A stretch of DNA of 64,000 bases, from positions 124,001 through 188,000 of the forward strand of contig CAYTKQ010000003.1 of NCBI GenBank assembly GCA_964438705.1, in the 5' to 3' direction. Position 1 is the first letter of the stretch. Each line of letters starts with the position of its first letter. Under the pieces are notes generated by a model that was not told where the DNA came from, did no database searches, and was given only the letters and a program-made list of their open reading frames with translations. Both the position numbers and the translations under genes were made by a program. Positions 23,384-33,600 of this stretch are shown one piece after another. This DNA comes from Christensenella sp964438705. GTDB lineage: Bacteria; Bacillota; Clostridia; Christensenellales; Christensenellaceae.

Positions 23384-24564
23384 TGGAAACATTGAAAAGG
23401 CCGACGATCAAGGACACCGAATTCAAACGACGGGCAAAAAAAACTCAAGAACTTATGGTGCAACAGGGAATTGATATTCTGCTCGCATATGGAAATGAAT
23501 CCGAGCCGCAGTTTGCACGATACTATTCTGATTATTGGCCCTCCTTTGAAGGCAGCGGCGTGGTGATGGCGCAGACGGGTGAGCCGATTTTACTGATTGG
23601 GCCGGAAAGCCTAAATTTTGCGTCGGATCGCAGCAGGATCAAGGATATCAGGCGGCTGGCGGCATTTCGTGAGTCGTCCAATCCGGAATATCCCGGACAC
23701 GTACTGGAAACTTTTGATGAAGTGATTGGGGCGTTGGGTGTAACAAAACCCCGTAAAGTTGCGCTTGCAGGGCTCAATCTGATTCCCTATTTTACCTATC
23801 AGGAGTTAGAGAATGCTTTGCAGAAATTTCCGGAAGCGGAGATCGTTCGCGGAGACGAACTGGTGATGCAGCTGCGCATGATCAAATCCAAGGACGAAAT
23901 CGCCTGTATGCGGCATGCTTGTAACATCACCGCAAAAACATTCGACTATGTGCTGGAAAACATTCATCCGGGCATGACGGAGGCGCAGGTACGCGGCCTT
24001 GCGCTTTCCAAAATGCACGAATTGGGTGCGGAAAATGAGGCATATCCCATGTGGGTATTGGCTGGTGAGGGTGGAAATCAGGCCATCAGCCGCGCGCGGC
24101 ACAAGGTGATAGAAGATAATGAGATCGTCCATTTGCAGTTTGGCGCGCGTTACGAAGGTTATGCCTCCACCATTGGTCGTCCAGTCATTTTTGGAAGGCC
24201 GGAGCAATGGATGGAAGATGCGATCAACGCGGCGTATGAAGGGCATGCAACGCTTCTGAAAGAACTTTATGCGGGAAATCGTGCGCAAAATGTTTCGGAT
24301 GCTTTTTACGCAACGATGAAGGCAAACGGATATTACGACTGGCTGCTTTACGGTCCCTGTCACGCGACGGGTCTTATGGAGGGGGAGCCTCCATGGATCG
24401 AGGAAGGTGTGGATTTTCCATTGCAGGAAAATATGACGTTTTGTATCTGTCTTTTTATGGGCAATCGGCAAGGATATGGGTTCCGGATAGAAGACAGCAT
24501 TCGTGTAGGAGCGAATGGAGCGGATAATATGACCAACTATAGGAGAGACATCATTCTTCTGTGA
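23383..24564 (+). CDS. M24/creatinase-family protein, second of two
   Basis: 393-residue paralogue of the preceding protein with the same two-domain layout. The metal-ligand segment reads HLQFGARYEGYASTIG, again without the two Asp residues, and the Glu of the usual TxEPG motif is Cys (TFCICLF). The His-containing motif is CHATGLMEGEPP and the final Glu is in FRIEDSIRV. The ATG overlaps the upstream stop (TGATG), so the two are translationally coupled and probably form a heteromer or act in sequence. A C-N hydrolase role like creatinase is possible; substrate unknown. Confidence 0.8.
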   Translation: METLKRPTIKDTEFKRRAKKTQELMVQQGIDILLAYGNESEPQFARYYSDYWPSFEGSGVVMAQTGEPILLIGPESLNFASDRSRIKDIRRLAAFRESSNPEYPGHVLETFDEVIGALGVTKPRKVALAGLNLIPYFTYQELENALQKFPEAEIVRGDELVMQLRMIKSKDEIACMRHACNITAKTFDYVLENIHPGMTEAQVRGLALSKMHELGAENEAYPMWVLAGEGGNQAISRARHKVIEDNEIVHLQFGARYEGYASTIGRPVIFGRPEQWMEDAINAAYEGHATLLKELYAGNRAQNVSDAFYATMKANGYYDWLLYGPCHATGLMEGEPPWIEEGVDFPLQENMTFCICLFMGNRQGYGFRIEDSIRVGANGADNMTNYRRDIILL

Positions 24565-24603
24565 CGGGAAGACGAATGATTGTAAGGAGGGGAGAGGAAA
24601 AGT

Positions 24604-26115
24604 ATGGAAAATATTTTGGTTTTGAATAAAATCAATAAAAGTTTCCCGGGTGTTCACGCATTGAAAGATATGTCGTTTTCCATTAAAAAAGGCGAGGTGC
24701 ATGCCATCTGCGGTGAGAACGGCGCAGGAAAATCCACCTTGATGAAGGTGATTTCCGGCGTGTATAAGCAGGACAGCGGAGACGTGATGCTGGATGGCGA
24801 ACAGGTGAAAATTTCGAACCCCAACGAGGCGCTGGAGCTTGGAATATCGATCATGTATCAGGAGACAAGTCTGTTTCCTGAGATGACAATACTGGAAAAT
24901 CTTTTTTTGAACCACGAAATCAGGAAAAAGGCGCTCGGTTTTTTGCATGTGCTGGATTATGGAGCAATGGAAAAAAAGGTGCACGATATTTTTGCAAGTC
25001 TGAACTCAAGTCTGGAGCTCGACACGAAGGTGAAGGATATTGGAATGGCACAAAAGCAGCTTGTTGAGATTGCAAAAGCGCTGACCTTTGACTCCAAAGT
25101 GCTGATCATGGACGAGCCTACCGCGTCGCTCACCCAGCGCGAAGTGGAAGCGCTGTTTGAGATCATTACAAAACTGAAAAGCAAAGGAGTAGCCATTGTA
25201 TATATCAGCCATCGTCTGGAAGAAATTTTTGAAATATGCGACCGCGTCACGGTCATCCGCGACGGAGAGTTTATTTCGGTGAGCGACGTTGCTGATACCA
25301 CGAAGGATAAATTAGTGGCAGACATGGTTGGGCGCGCGGTCGGGCAATATTATCCCAAGGTGGAAGCGCAGATTGGCGAGGTTATTTTTGAAGCGCAGGA
25401 TGTAAATCAGGATGGATTGCTTTATGGCATCAACTTTGACATCCGGCGGGGAGAAATCGTCGGCCTCGCAGGGCTGGCAGGTGCGGGACGAACGGAGCTC
25501 GCGCACGCAATCTGCGGTTTTACAAAGATGGACAGCGGGAAACTTTTACTGGAAGGAAAGCCTGTACACATCCACGATTATAAAGCAGCGATGGAAACAG
25601 GGATCGTCTATGTTTCGGAAGACAGAGGAAAGTATGGTCTCGTTCTGAAAATGGACATCAAGCAAAATGTATCTCTGCCGCAGATCGTTAAATTGAAAAA
25701 ACATGGAGTCATTGACCGCAAGCATGAACAGGAAATGGGTGACAAAGCAATCAGAACCTATGAGATCAAAGCACCGGGTGCGGATTTTATTGTGGAAAAT
25801 CTGTCGGGCGGGAATCAACAAAAGGTAGCGGTTGCAAAGGCGACGGCGCTCAATCCAAAACTTCTGATTTTGGACGAACCGACACGTGGCGTAGATGTGA
25901 ACGCGAAGGCTGAAATCCATAAGCTGATTGGAACCCTTGTGGAGCAAGGGCTCTCCATTCTGATGATCAGCTCTGAATTGCCTGAACTGATGGGCATGTG
26001 TGACCGCATTTATGTCATGAACTCCGGCGAAATAAAGGGTTGCTTCACAAGAGAAGAGGCAACGCAGGAGGCAATCCTGAACGTGGCCCTCGGAACAAGC
26101 GGCCAAAATAATTAG
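24604..26115 (+). CDS. sugar-type ABC transporter ATP-binding protein (RbsA/MglA family)
   Basis: Cytoplasmic ATPase with two fused nucleotide-binding domains, 503 residues. The first Walker A is GENGAGKST (37-45) and Walker B is in VLIMDEPTASL; its signature is the degenerate GMAQKQLVEIAKAL normal for this family. The second domain has a degenerate P-loop (GLAGAGRTE) and a canonical signature LSGGNQQK. These proteins energise uptake of ribose, galactose, autoinducer-2 and similar small molecules. Two permeases and a binding protein follow. RBS GGAGGGGAGAGG is very strong. Confidence 0.95.
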   Translation: MENILVLNKINKSFPGVHALKDMSFSIKKGEVHAICGENGAGKSTLMKVISGVYKQDSGDVMLDGEQVKISNPNEALELGISIMYQETSLFPEMTILENLFLNHEIRKKALGFLHVLDYGAMEKKVHDIFASLNSSLELDTKVKDIGMAQKQLVEIAKALTFDSKVLIMDEPTASLTQREVEALFEIITKLKSKGVAIVYISHRLEEIFEICDRVTVIRDGEFISVSDVADTTKDKLVADMVGRAVGQYYPKVEAQIGEVIFEAQDVNQDGLLYGINFDIRRGEIVGLAGLAGAGRTELAHAICGFTKMDSGKLLLEGKPVHIHDYKAAMETGIVYVSEDRGKYGLVLKMDIKQNVSLPQIVKLKKHGVIDRKHEQEMGDKAIRTYEIKAPGADFIVENLSGGNQQKVAVAKATALNPKLLILDEPTRGVDVNAKAEIHKLIGTLVEQGLSILMISSELPELMGMCDRIYVMNSGEIKGCFTREEATQEAILNVALGTSGQNN

Positions 26116-26133
26116 GAAGGTGGTTGGTGCGAT

Positions 26134-27153
26134 ATGGAGAAAACAAACGTTTTACAAAAAGCAACAACGATGAAGAAGCGTTCCATCACCACGGAAGGGT
26201 TTCTCGGACTGCTGATAGCCGCAATCATGATTATCCTCTACTTTACGGCGGGGGGGACGGAAGGCTTTTTTAGCCTTCAGAACATCATGACTATTTTGCG
26301 CGTGTTCAGCTATGTATTTATTGCCGGAATTGGCATGACGATGATCATTATAACAGGAAATATCGACATTTCCTTTGGAGCAGTCGTATCCATCATTACG
26401 GTGGTCATGGCTGCGGTCAGCAAGCTTGACGGCAACATTCCGTTTATCGTATTTTTACCGATCGGCATGGTAGTGGGCGCTCTGTTGTGCGGATTCAATG
26501 CATTTTTGATGGCAAAATTTCGCATTCCGTCGCTGGTCATCACACTTGCAACAATGCAGATTTATTACGGGGCGCTGCTTTGGGCGCTGGAAGGCTCTAT
26601 TTATAATCTTTTGCCAAACTGGACATGGTTTTCCTTTGAGGCAGTGATCGGCGGGGTGATTCCGCTTTATGTGGTGATTGCGATCGCGCTGCTTGTCATC
26701 TCGATATTCTTCTTCAAATATTCACGCTTTGCAAAAAAATTATATGCGATCGGAAACAATGTGCAGGGCGCGCGATATGCGGGCATCAACGTAGAAAAAA
26801 CAATGATCGTCGCGTATATGATCGCGGGTGCGCTGCTTGCGTTTTCGGCGGCGATCATGGGGACCGCGGGCAACCGGGTGACGTGCACGGTTGGGAATAA
26901 TTTTGAAATGAAGGTGATTGCGGCAGTGATCGTGGGCGGCACAAATGCGATGGGCGGTTCCGGCAAAATATATGGAACAGCACTGGGGGCGCTGCTTCTG
27001 GCAATTGTCAGCCCGGCGCTTGTGTTCGTAGGCATCAACACCTATTGGACGGACCTGTTTACGGGCGCGATCATTGTGATTGCAGTCGTTGTAAGCGCGT
27101 TCCGAAATTTCAATATGGGTAAAAAATTGAGTGCAAAAAAGGAGGCGAACTGA
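26134..27153 (+). CDS. ABC transporter permease (RbsC family), first
   Basis: 339-residue membrane protein with eight to ten hydrophobic segments and the BPD_transp_2 loop (SRFAKKLYAIGNNVQGARYAG followed by GxxAxxA-type membrane region) that couples to the ATPase. The NAMGGSGKIYGTALGALLL segment near the C terminus is a family hallmark. It lies 18 bases after the ATPase gene and its stop abuts the second permease start. Two distinct permeases suggest a heterodimeric channel. Confidence 0.93.
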   Translation: MEKTNVLQKATTMKKRSITTEGFLGLLIAAIMIILYFTAGGTEGFFSLQNIMTILRVFSYVFIAGIGMTMIIITGNIDISFGAVVSIITVVMAAVSKLDGNIPFIVFLPIGMVVGALLCGFNAFLMAKFRIPSLVITLATMQIYYGALLWALEGSIYNLLPNWTWFSFEAVIGGVIPLYVVIAIALLVISIFFFKYSRFAKKLYAIGNNVQGARYAGINVEKTMIVAYMIAGALLAFSAAIMGTAGNRVTCTVGNNFEMKVIAAVIVGGTNAMGGSGKIYGTALGALLLAIVSPALVFVGINTYWTDLFTGAIIVIAVVVSAFRNFNMGKKLSAKKEAN

Positions 27154-28155
27154 ATGAAAAGCAAACTAAATTTCAAATTATCCTACAATTGGATACTGTT
27201 TCTGATCGCCGCTGCGTTGTTTGTTGCGTTCACAATTATCAATCCGTCTTTTTGCACGGCGAATTATATCATGGAAACGATCAAGATGATCATAGAGATC
27301 GGCATTATGGCATTGCCGCTCACGCTTCTGATCGTGATGGGCGGGATCGATTTTTCGATGGCATCGACCCTGGTGCTGTCGGCGGCCGCGGGCGGGATTG
27401 TGTCTATGCAATTGAACAATCCGGTGGTTGGGCTGCTCGTGACGCTTGGCGTAGGAACCTTGTGCGGCGCGTTCAATGGCCTCTTGATTGCACGCCTTAA
27501 GCTGCCGCCGCTGGTGACCACTTTGGCGACAATGTATCTTTTCAAGGGCATTGCGGAAGGCATTACACTGGGAACGCCCTCTGTGGGTACGAATGTTGCG
27601 GCGACACCTATCGCGACGTTTCTTGGATCGGGCGAAATCCTTGGGATACCGACTCAGCTTTGGATCTTCGTTGCGCTCGCTGTGATTCTCAATCTTTTAC
27701 TGGCGAAAACACCATATGGCCGCATACTTTACTCCATTGGCCTCAATGAAAACGCAGCCAGATTCAGCGGGATCAACACAATTAAAATCAAACACCTAAC
27801 TTATTGCATGGCAGGACTGATCTTCGCTGTTGCGGGGCTGGTGTTTATGGGGCGATTTTCAACGATACAATTCGATTCGGCAGACCCCTATACGATGCAG
27901 ATCATTACCGCAGCGGTTTTGGGAGGATGCGATATGGCCGGAGGCCGGGGAGACATCAAGGGAACCATTCTCGGCGTAGCGATCATCGGCATCCTAAAGG
28001 GCGGAATGAATGTGGTGCTGCTGCCGCAGACGCAACAAAAGATCATTATTGGGGTAATTCTTCTCATCAGCCTTATTATGTTCGAGGTCTTGAACCACAG
28101 ATCGCGGAAAATAAAACTGGAGAAGGGAGGTAAAAAAGTTCTGACCACACCTTAA
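27154..28155 (+). CDS. ABC transporter permease (RbsC family), second
   Basis: 333-residue paralogue of the first permease. It keeps the coupling-loop region (TPYGRILYSIGLNENAARFSG) and the C-terminal motif CDMAGGRGDIKGTILG, which varies from the usual GGTS/GGxG pattern. Start ATG follows the upstream stop directly with AAAAAGGAGGC as RBS inside the previous gene. The C-terminal tail is basic. Confidence 0.93.
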   Translation: MKSKLNFKLSYNWILFLIAAALFVAFTIINPSFCTANYIMETIKMIIEIGIMALPLTLLIVMGGIDFSMASTLVLSAAAGGIVSMQLNNPVVGLLVTLGVGTLCGAFNGLLIARLKLPPLVTTLATMYLFKGIAEGITLGTPSVGTNVAATPIATFLGSGEILGIPTQLWIFVALAVILNLLLAKTPYGRILYSIGLNENAARFSGINTIKIKHLTYCMAGLIFAVAGLVFMGRFSTIQFDSADPYTMQIITAAVLGGCDMAGGRGDIKGTILGVAIIGILKGGMNVVLLPQTQQKIIIGVILLISLIMFEVLNHRSRKIKLEKGGKKVLTTP

Positions 28156-28222
28156 ATTTACAGATTTAGGAACTGATTGTGTGATGCACAGTTCAAATAT
28201 GAAAATTCAGGAGGAATTGAAA

Positions 28223-29392
28223 ATGAAAAAAATCTTGGCATTGGTTCTGGTGGTAGCGATGCTGGCAATCCCGCTGGCTGCGTGCGGACAGCCCGCTTCT
28301 CCGGCAACGGAAGCGCCCGCGAGCGACAGCAGTACACCCTCCACATCGGCAGACAACGGTGATGGCGGCGGAACGGAAGGGGCGAAAACCTACAAGATTG
28401 CAATGCTCCCCAAGTTCAAGGGCGAAAATTATTTTGACGGATGCTATGTAGGCGCGCAAAAGGCTGCGGACGAATTGGGAATCGAGCTGATTTATGACGG
28501 GCCGAACCAGAGCGAAGCGACGAATGCAAAGCAGGTAGAGATTCTGAGCGGATTTATCGCCGCAGGCGTGGATGCGATCATCGTATCGCCATGTGATGCA
28601 GAAGGAATTGCGCCGACATTGAAACAGGCGAAGGACAAGGGGATCAAGGTGGTGACATTTGACGCAGACACGATCAATGATGCACGTGATTTCTATGTGA
28701 ATCCCGCGACCGCAAGCGATATTGGAATCGGTCTTGTGGAAGCGCTGATCCCGGGGCTTACAACCAACGGTTTTGGCCCGGATAAACCGGCGCGCATGGG
28801 TCTGATTTCCGGTTCGGGCCTTGATACCAATCAGAATGAGTGGATACTCGGCATCCAGAGCTATTTGAAGGAAAAATATCCATGGATCACACTGGACGCC
28901 GACGAGAACGGTTACATTGGCGGTGATATTTGGACGCCGGGCTCGGACGAGACAGCCGCGCAAAACGCTGCAAATGAAGCGATCGCAAAATCCGGTAACG
29001 CTGCGGATGGAAAACAGATCAACTGCATCATTGGAACGTCCTCCATGTCTACGCCGGCGCTTGCCGCCGCATGGAATGCTGTGGTTGGGGAGAAGCCCAA
29101 TGTGGTGCTGACCGGTCTTGCGACGCCTCTGGGCATCAAAGACTATATCCTTGAGGAGAGCAATCCGCTTAAGACAGGCGTATTGTGGGATGTACAGAAT
29201 TTGGGTTATCTGTCCGTAGAGGCGACAAAGGCATTGCTCGACGGGGAGATCGATCTTGCAAATGCAAAGACCTTCAGCAGTTCGCTTGGCGAAAAAGAGT
29301 TTGCGATCAATAAGGACGATCAGGGTCTTGAACTTCTGCTCGGACCGGCGCTGATCTTCGATCAGACAAATGTGAGCGATTTCAATTATTGA
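28223..29392 (+). CDS. ABC transporter substrate-binding lipoprotein (RbsB-like)
   Basis: 389-residue extracellular binding protein. ATG 28223 is set by AGGAGGA seven bases upstream. A lipoprotein signal ends at Cys21 (IPLAAC), followed by a 30-residue Ser/Pro/Thr/Gly linker. The mature domain is a periplasmic-binding type 4 fold (Peripla_BP_4): KIAMLPKFKGENYFDGCYVGAQKAA, then GVDAIIVSPCDAEGIAPTL. The ligand cannot be read; homologues near this form bind sugars, polyols or AI-2. Context with M24/creatinase-like and PTE-like enzymes leaves nitrogenous compounds possible. Confidence 0.92.
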   Translation: MKKILALVLVVAMLAIPLAACGQPASPATEAPASDSSTPSTSADNGDGGGTEGAKTYKIAMLPKFKGENYFDGCYVGAQKAADELGIELIYDGPNQSEATNAKQVEILSGFIAAGVDAIIVSPCDAEGIAPTLKQAKDKGIKVVTFDADTINDARDFYVNPATASDIGIGLVEALIPGLTTNGFGPDKPARMGLISGSGLDTNQNEWILGIQSYLKEKYPWITLDADENGYIGGDIWTPGSDETAAQNAANEAIAKSGNAADGKQINCIIGTSSMSTPALAAAWNAVVGEKPNVVLTGLATPLGIKDYILEESNPLKTGVLWDVQNLGYLSVEATKALLDGEIDLANAKTFSSSLGEKEFAINKDDQGLELLLGPALIFDQTNVSDFNY

Positions 29393-29411
29393 CAAATTTT
29401 GTGTATGATGA

Positions 29412-29443
29412 TGTATGGGGCGGCAATCGTGCCGCCCCATACA
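29412..29443. repeat. GC-rich 14-bp hairpin after the binding-protein gene
   Basis: TGTATGGGGCGGCA and its exact complement around a 4-base loop, without a U-tract. Such hairpins commonly stabilise binding-protein mRNA or reduce read-through into the next gene. Confidence 0.75.
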
Positions 29444-29474
29444 GATACGCTGACGGACAGGGAAGGAAGAGAAA

Positions 29475-30512
29475 ATGGCGATTCAAACGGTTTTGGGGAA
29501 GATTGAAGCAGCAGAGCTCGGTATCGTCTCTCCACACGAGCATATCTTCATTGATATGAACGTTTTTTTTGCGGCTCCCGAGGAAATTGGGGCAAAGAAT
29601 ATTGCATATGGAAAAGTAACGATCGACAAATTAGGCGTTTTAAAACGAAATCCTTTTGCGGTGCTCGACAACGTACAGATGATGGATGAAGGCACACAGA
29701 CAAGCGAGCTTCTGCAATTTAAATATGCCGGCGGAAGGACTGTGGTAGATGCCACAACATTTGGGATCGGCAGAGATCCGCTGCTTCTCAGAGATATGGC
29801 GGCAAGAACGGGTCTTAACATAGTTGCCGGAGCGGGATATTATGTCGCGCCGGCGCTTTGCGGCGCAGTGTTGGAAAAGACCGTCGAAGAGATGGAAGCA
29901 GAGATCGTTGCCCAACTGGAAACGGGGATCGGACACACGGAAATCAAAGCGGGCGTGATTGGGGAAATCGGTGTAAGCCATATCATGTATCCTTTTGAAA
30001 AGAAATCCTTAACAGCGGCATGCAGGGCACAGAAACAGACGGGTGCGCCGCTGCTTGTGCACATCAATCCATGGTCTACGCAGGGGATTGCGGCAATGGA
30101 CATCATAAACGAGCATCGAATTGAGCCTGAAAAAGTGGTCATTTGCCATATTGATGTGGAAAACAGGGAGGATTACATCATCTCGCTGCTTGATCAGGGC
30201 GTGTTTGTGGAATTTGATAATTTTGGCAAGGAAATGGCGACGGATTTGTGGGATTGCAAACCCGGATCGGGAAGGTTTGCGACGGATTGGGAACGGGTGT
30301 GGCTTTTGCAGCGGCTTGTTGAGCGCGGATACGAAAAGCAAATACTGATGTCCTGCGACGTATGCCTGAAGCAATTGCTTCACGCATATGGCGGATGGGG
30401 GTATGATCATGTGCTGACACACATCGTACCCATGCTTAAAGAGGCGGGGGTCACGCAGGAGCAGATTGACCTTATTTTAACAGACAATCCTGCGAGATGG
30501 TTAAATCGATGA
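29475..30512 (+). CDS. phosphotriesterase-family hydrolase, second copy
   Basis: 345-residue amidohydrolase-superfamily protein. Metal ligands are visible as His21 and His23 (SPHEHIF), a carboxylatable Lys in TEIKAGVIGEIG, histidines in LVHINPW and VICHIDVE, and the Asp in MSCDVCLK. The N terminus (IQTVLGKIEAAELG) resembles the first PTE-like protein at 13.8 kb, so the two are paralogues. It is the last gene of the ABC operon and presumably acts on the imported compound or a product of it. The GGAAGGAAGAG upstream is a strong RBS. Confidence 0.87.
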   Translation: MAIQTVLGKIEAAELGIVSPHEHIFIDMNVFFAAPEEIGAKNIAYGKVTIDKLGVLKRNPFAVLDNVQMMDEGTQTSELLQFKYAGGRTVVDATTFGIGRDPLLLRDMAARTGLNIVAGAGYYVAPALCGAVLEKTVEEMEAEIVAQLETGIGHTEIKAGVIGEIGVSHIMYPFEKKSLTAACRAQKQTGAPLLVHINPWSTQGIAAMDIINEHRIEPEKVVICHIDVENREDYIISLLDQGVFVEFDNFGKEMATDLWDCKPGSGRFATDWERVWLLQRLVERGYEKQILMSCDVCLKQLLHAYGGWGYDHVLTHIVPMLKEAGVTQEQIDLILTDNPARWLNR

Positions 30513-30575
30513 TGATCGGAAGACAATAAAAAAGTTCCTCTCTCTTGCTGCTTTTTTAGCGGCGGAGTGCCCGGC

Positions 30576-30620
30576 AAAGATTCAGGAGAGCCACGTTGGT
30601 TCACCTGAATCTTTTGTTTT
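30576..30620 (+). terminator. terminator of the ASRT-ABC-hydrolase operon
   Basis: Eleven-bp stem AAAGATTCAGG / CCTGAATCTTT with a 17-base loop, followed by TTTTGTTTT. Confidence 0.82.
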
Positions 30621-30639
30621 GAACGGGTGTTCAATGTTC

Positions 30640-30668
30640 TTGTATAGTTCACACATATTTGCTATAAT
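30640..30668 (+). promoter_or_regulatory. promoter for the acyl-CoA dehydratase activase gene
   Basis: TTGTAT (30640-30645), 17-base spacer, TATAAT (30663-30668), 22 bases before the ATG, leaving a very short leader. Confidence 0.8.
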
Positions 30669-30690
30669 AGCTTGTTAGCAGGAGGTAGCT

Positions 30691-33600
30691 ATGACAGAAT
30701 ATAAATTAGGACTGGATATTGGATCGACGACGATCAAAATCGTGCTGATCGATGAAAATGACAATATCCTGTTTGAGCGATACAGACGGCATTTTTCGGA
30801 CGTAAGAGGAGAGCTTCTCAATCTATTCAAAGAGATCGCGCAGGAATGCGGTGAATATAGAGTGACTTCGGCCATCACGGGTTCCGGAGGTCTTTCTGTT
30901 GCAAAAATTTTGGGATTGCCTTTCGTACAGGAAGTGGTTGCGGGCGCACGGGCGACGCAAAAATACATCCCGCAGGCGGATGTTGTACTTGAATTGGGCG
31001 GTGAGGACGCAAAGATCACCTATATGAAGCCCTCGCTCGAGCAGCGCATGAACGGCACCTGCGCCGGCGGAACGGGCGCGTTTATCGACCAGATGGCGAC
31101 GTTGCTGAACACCGACCCGATGGGGCTCAACGAGCTTGCCAAAACGTATAACACGTTATACCCGATTGCGGCACGCTGCGGCGTATTCGCGAAGACAGAC
31201 GTTCAGCCGCTGATCAACGAGGGTGCGGCAAAGGATGATATTGCCGCTTCGATTTTTCAATCTGTGGTCAACCAGACGATCTCCGGGCTTGCGTGCGGCA
31301 GACCGATTCGCGGCAATGTTGCGTTTTTGGGCGGGCCGCTGCACTATTTGACGGAGCTGCGCACACGCTTTATCGAGACGCTGGAACTGGGGAGCGAAGC
31401 GGTCATTCATCCGGAGAATTCGCATCTTTTTGTTGCGATGGGCTCCGCGCTGATGGCGGAGGGAAAGGAATTTGCGCTTTCCGCACTGCCTGATATGCTG
31501 CAAAACGCGGGAGAGGGCGAGCACGAAACGCGTCGGCTGTCGTCGCTGTTTGAAACGGAAGAAGCATATGACGCATTCATCAAGCGGCATTCGCAGAAAA
31601 ATGTGGAGCGCGGGGAGCTATCTAAAGCGCAGGGGGCTTGTTATCTTGGGCTTGACGCGGGTAGTACGACGATCAAGGCGGTGCTGATTGACGACGAAAG
31701 CAGACTGCTCTATTCCCACTATCATTCCAACGAAGGAAGTCCGCTCGATTCCGCTGTGGAAATTGTACGCAACGTCTATCGCAAGCTTCCAAAGGATGCG
31801 TATATCGCGGGCGCGTGCGTCACGGGATATGGAGAAGCGATCATCAAGGAAGCGCTGAAGCTCGACCTCGGCGAGATCGAAACGATGGCGCATTATAAGG
31901 CGGCGGAATTTTTCAACAAGGATGTTGACCTGATCATCGACATCGGCGGACAGGACATGAAGTGCCTGCATATCAAGAATGGCATCGTTGACGGGATCAT
32001 GCTGAATGAAGCGTGTTCTTCGGGCTGCGGAAGCTTTTTGCAGACCTTTGCCTATTCTCTGGGGATTCCCATTCGGGATTTCGCGCAGGAGGCGTTAAAG
32101 GCGCAGAACCCTGTCGACCTCGGAACGCGCTGCACGGTGTTCATGAACAGCCGCGTTAAGCAGGCGCAAAAGGAAGGCGCGACGGTGGGCGATATTTCCG
32201 CAGGGCTTTCCTATTCCGTCGTGAAAAATGCGCTTTATAAGGTCATCAAGGTGAAGGACCCGGCGGATCTGGGCAAAAACATTGTCGTGCAGGGCGGGAC
32301 GTTTAAAAACAACGCGATCCTGCGCACGTTTGAGCTCGAGCTTGGCAGGGAAGTGATCCGCCCGGACATTGCGGAGCTGATGGGCGCGTTTGGCGCGGCA
32401 TTGCTTGCGCAAAAGGAGATGCGACAAAAGCGTTCTTCGATCATCACCGAACAGGAGCTCGAAACCTTCGCCTGCAAGGGCAGCTTTGCGCGGTGCGGCA
32501 AGTGCGAAAACCGCTGCATGCTGACCATCACGACATTTGAGGACGGAAGAAAATTTGTTTCGGGTAACCGCTGCGAAAAGGGAAGCGGCGTAACACGCAA
32601 AAATGATCTGCCCGATCTCTTTGATTATAAGCTCAAGAGGGTGTTTGATTATGAGTCATTAAGCGCGGAGGAGGCGGTGAACGGCACGGTCGGTATTCCG
32701 CGTGCGCTGAATATTTACGAGAATTACCCCTTCTGGCACGCGATGTTCACGAAGCTTGGGTTCCGTGTGGTTCTTTCCGACCCATCCAGCCATTCGATGT
32801 TTGAGCAGGGTATGGAGACGATCTCTTCGGACACAGTGTGCTATCCGGCGAAGCTGATCCACGGACATATTGAAAACCTTGCACAAAAGGGGGTGGACAA
32901 GATATTCTATCCATGCGTACCCTTTGAGATCAAAGAGTATGATCACACAAACAACCATTACAATTGCCCGATTGTAACCTCTTACCCGGAGGTCATCAAA
33001 AACAACATGGATGTACTTCATGAAAAGGGGATCGAATTCATCAATTTCTTCGTGGCCCTCGATGAGCGGGAATTCATGCCGCAGAAGATCATGAAGGAGT
33101 TTGGAAAATATGGCATCACGCAGGAACAGGCACAGGCGGCTGCGGACGCGGCATATGCGGCGCTCGAGCAGTTTAAGAGCGATATGCGTGAGCAGGGCGA
33201 AAAGACGATCAAGTGGCTGGAGGAGACGGGGAATACGGGCATCGTGCTGGCGGGGCGCCCTTATCATGTGGACGCAGAGATCAACCACGGCATCCCCTCG
33301 CTGATCACGAGCTATGGCCTTGCGGTTTTGACAGAGGACAGTGTGGCGCACCTTGGGAACCTTGAGCGGCCGATCCGCGTGATGGACCAGTGGGCGTTCC
33401 ATTCGCGCCTATACGAAGCGGCGGCAGCCGTGGGACGTTATGATTGCTTGCAGCTCATCCAACTGAATTCATTTGGGTGCGGCCTTGACGCGATCACGAG
33501 CGATCAGGTGCAGGAGATCGTTACTGCGGCGGGCAAAATTTATACGCTGCTCAAAATTGACGAGATCAGCAACCTCGGCGCGGCAAAAATTCGTATTCGT

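Noticed and set aside
22160..24564. Calling the M24 pair Xaa-Pro dipeptidases
   Set aside because: Key metal ligands are absent in both, so peptidase activity is not supported.
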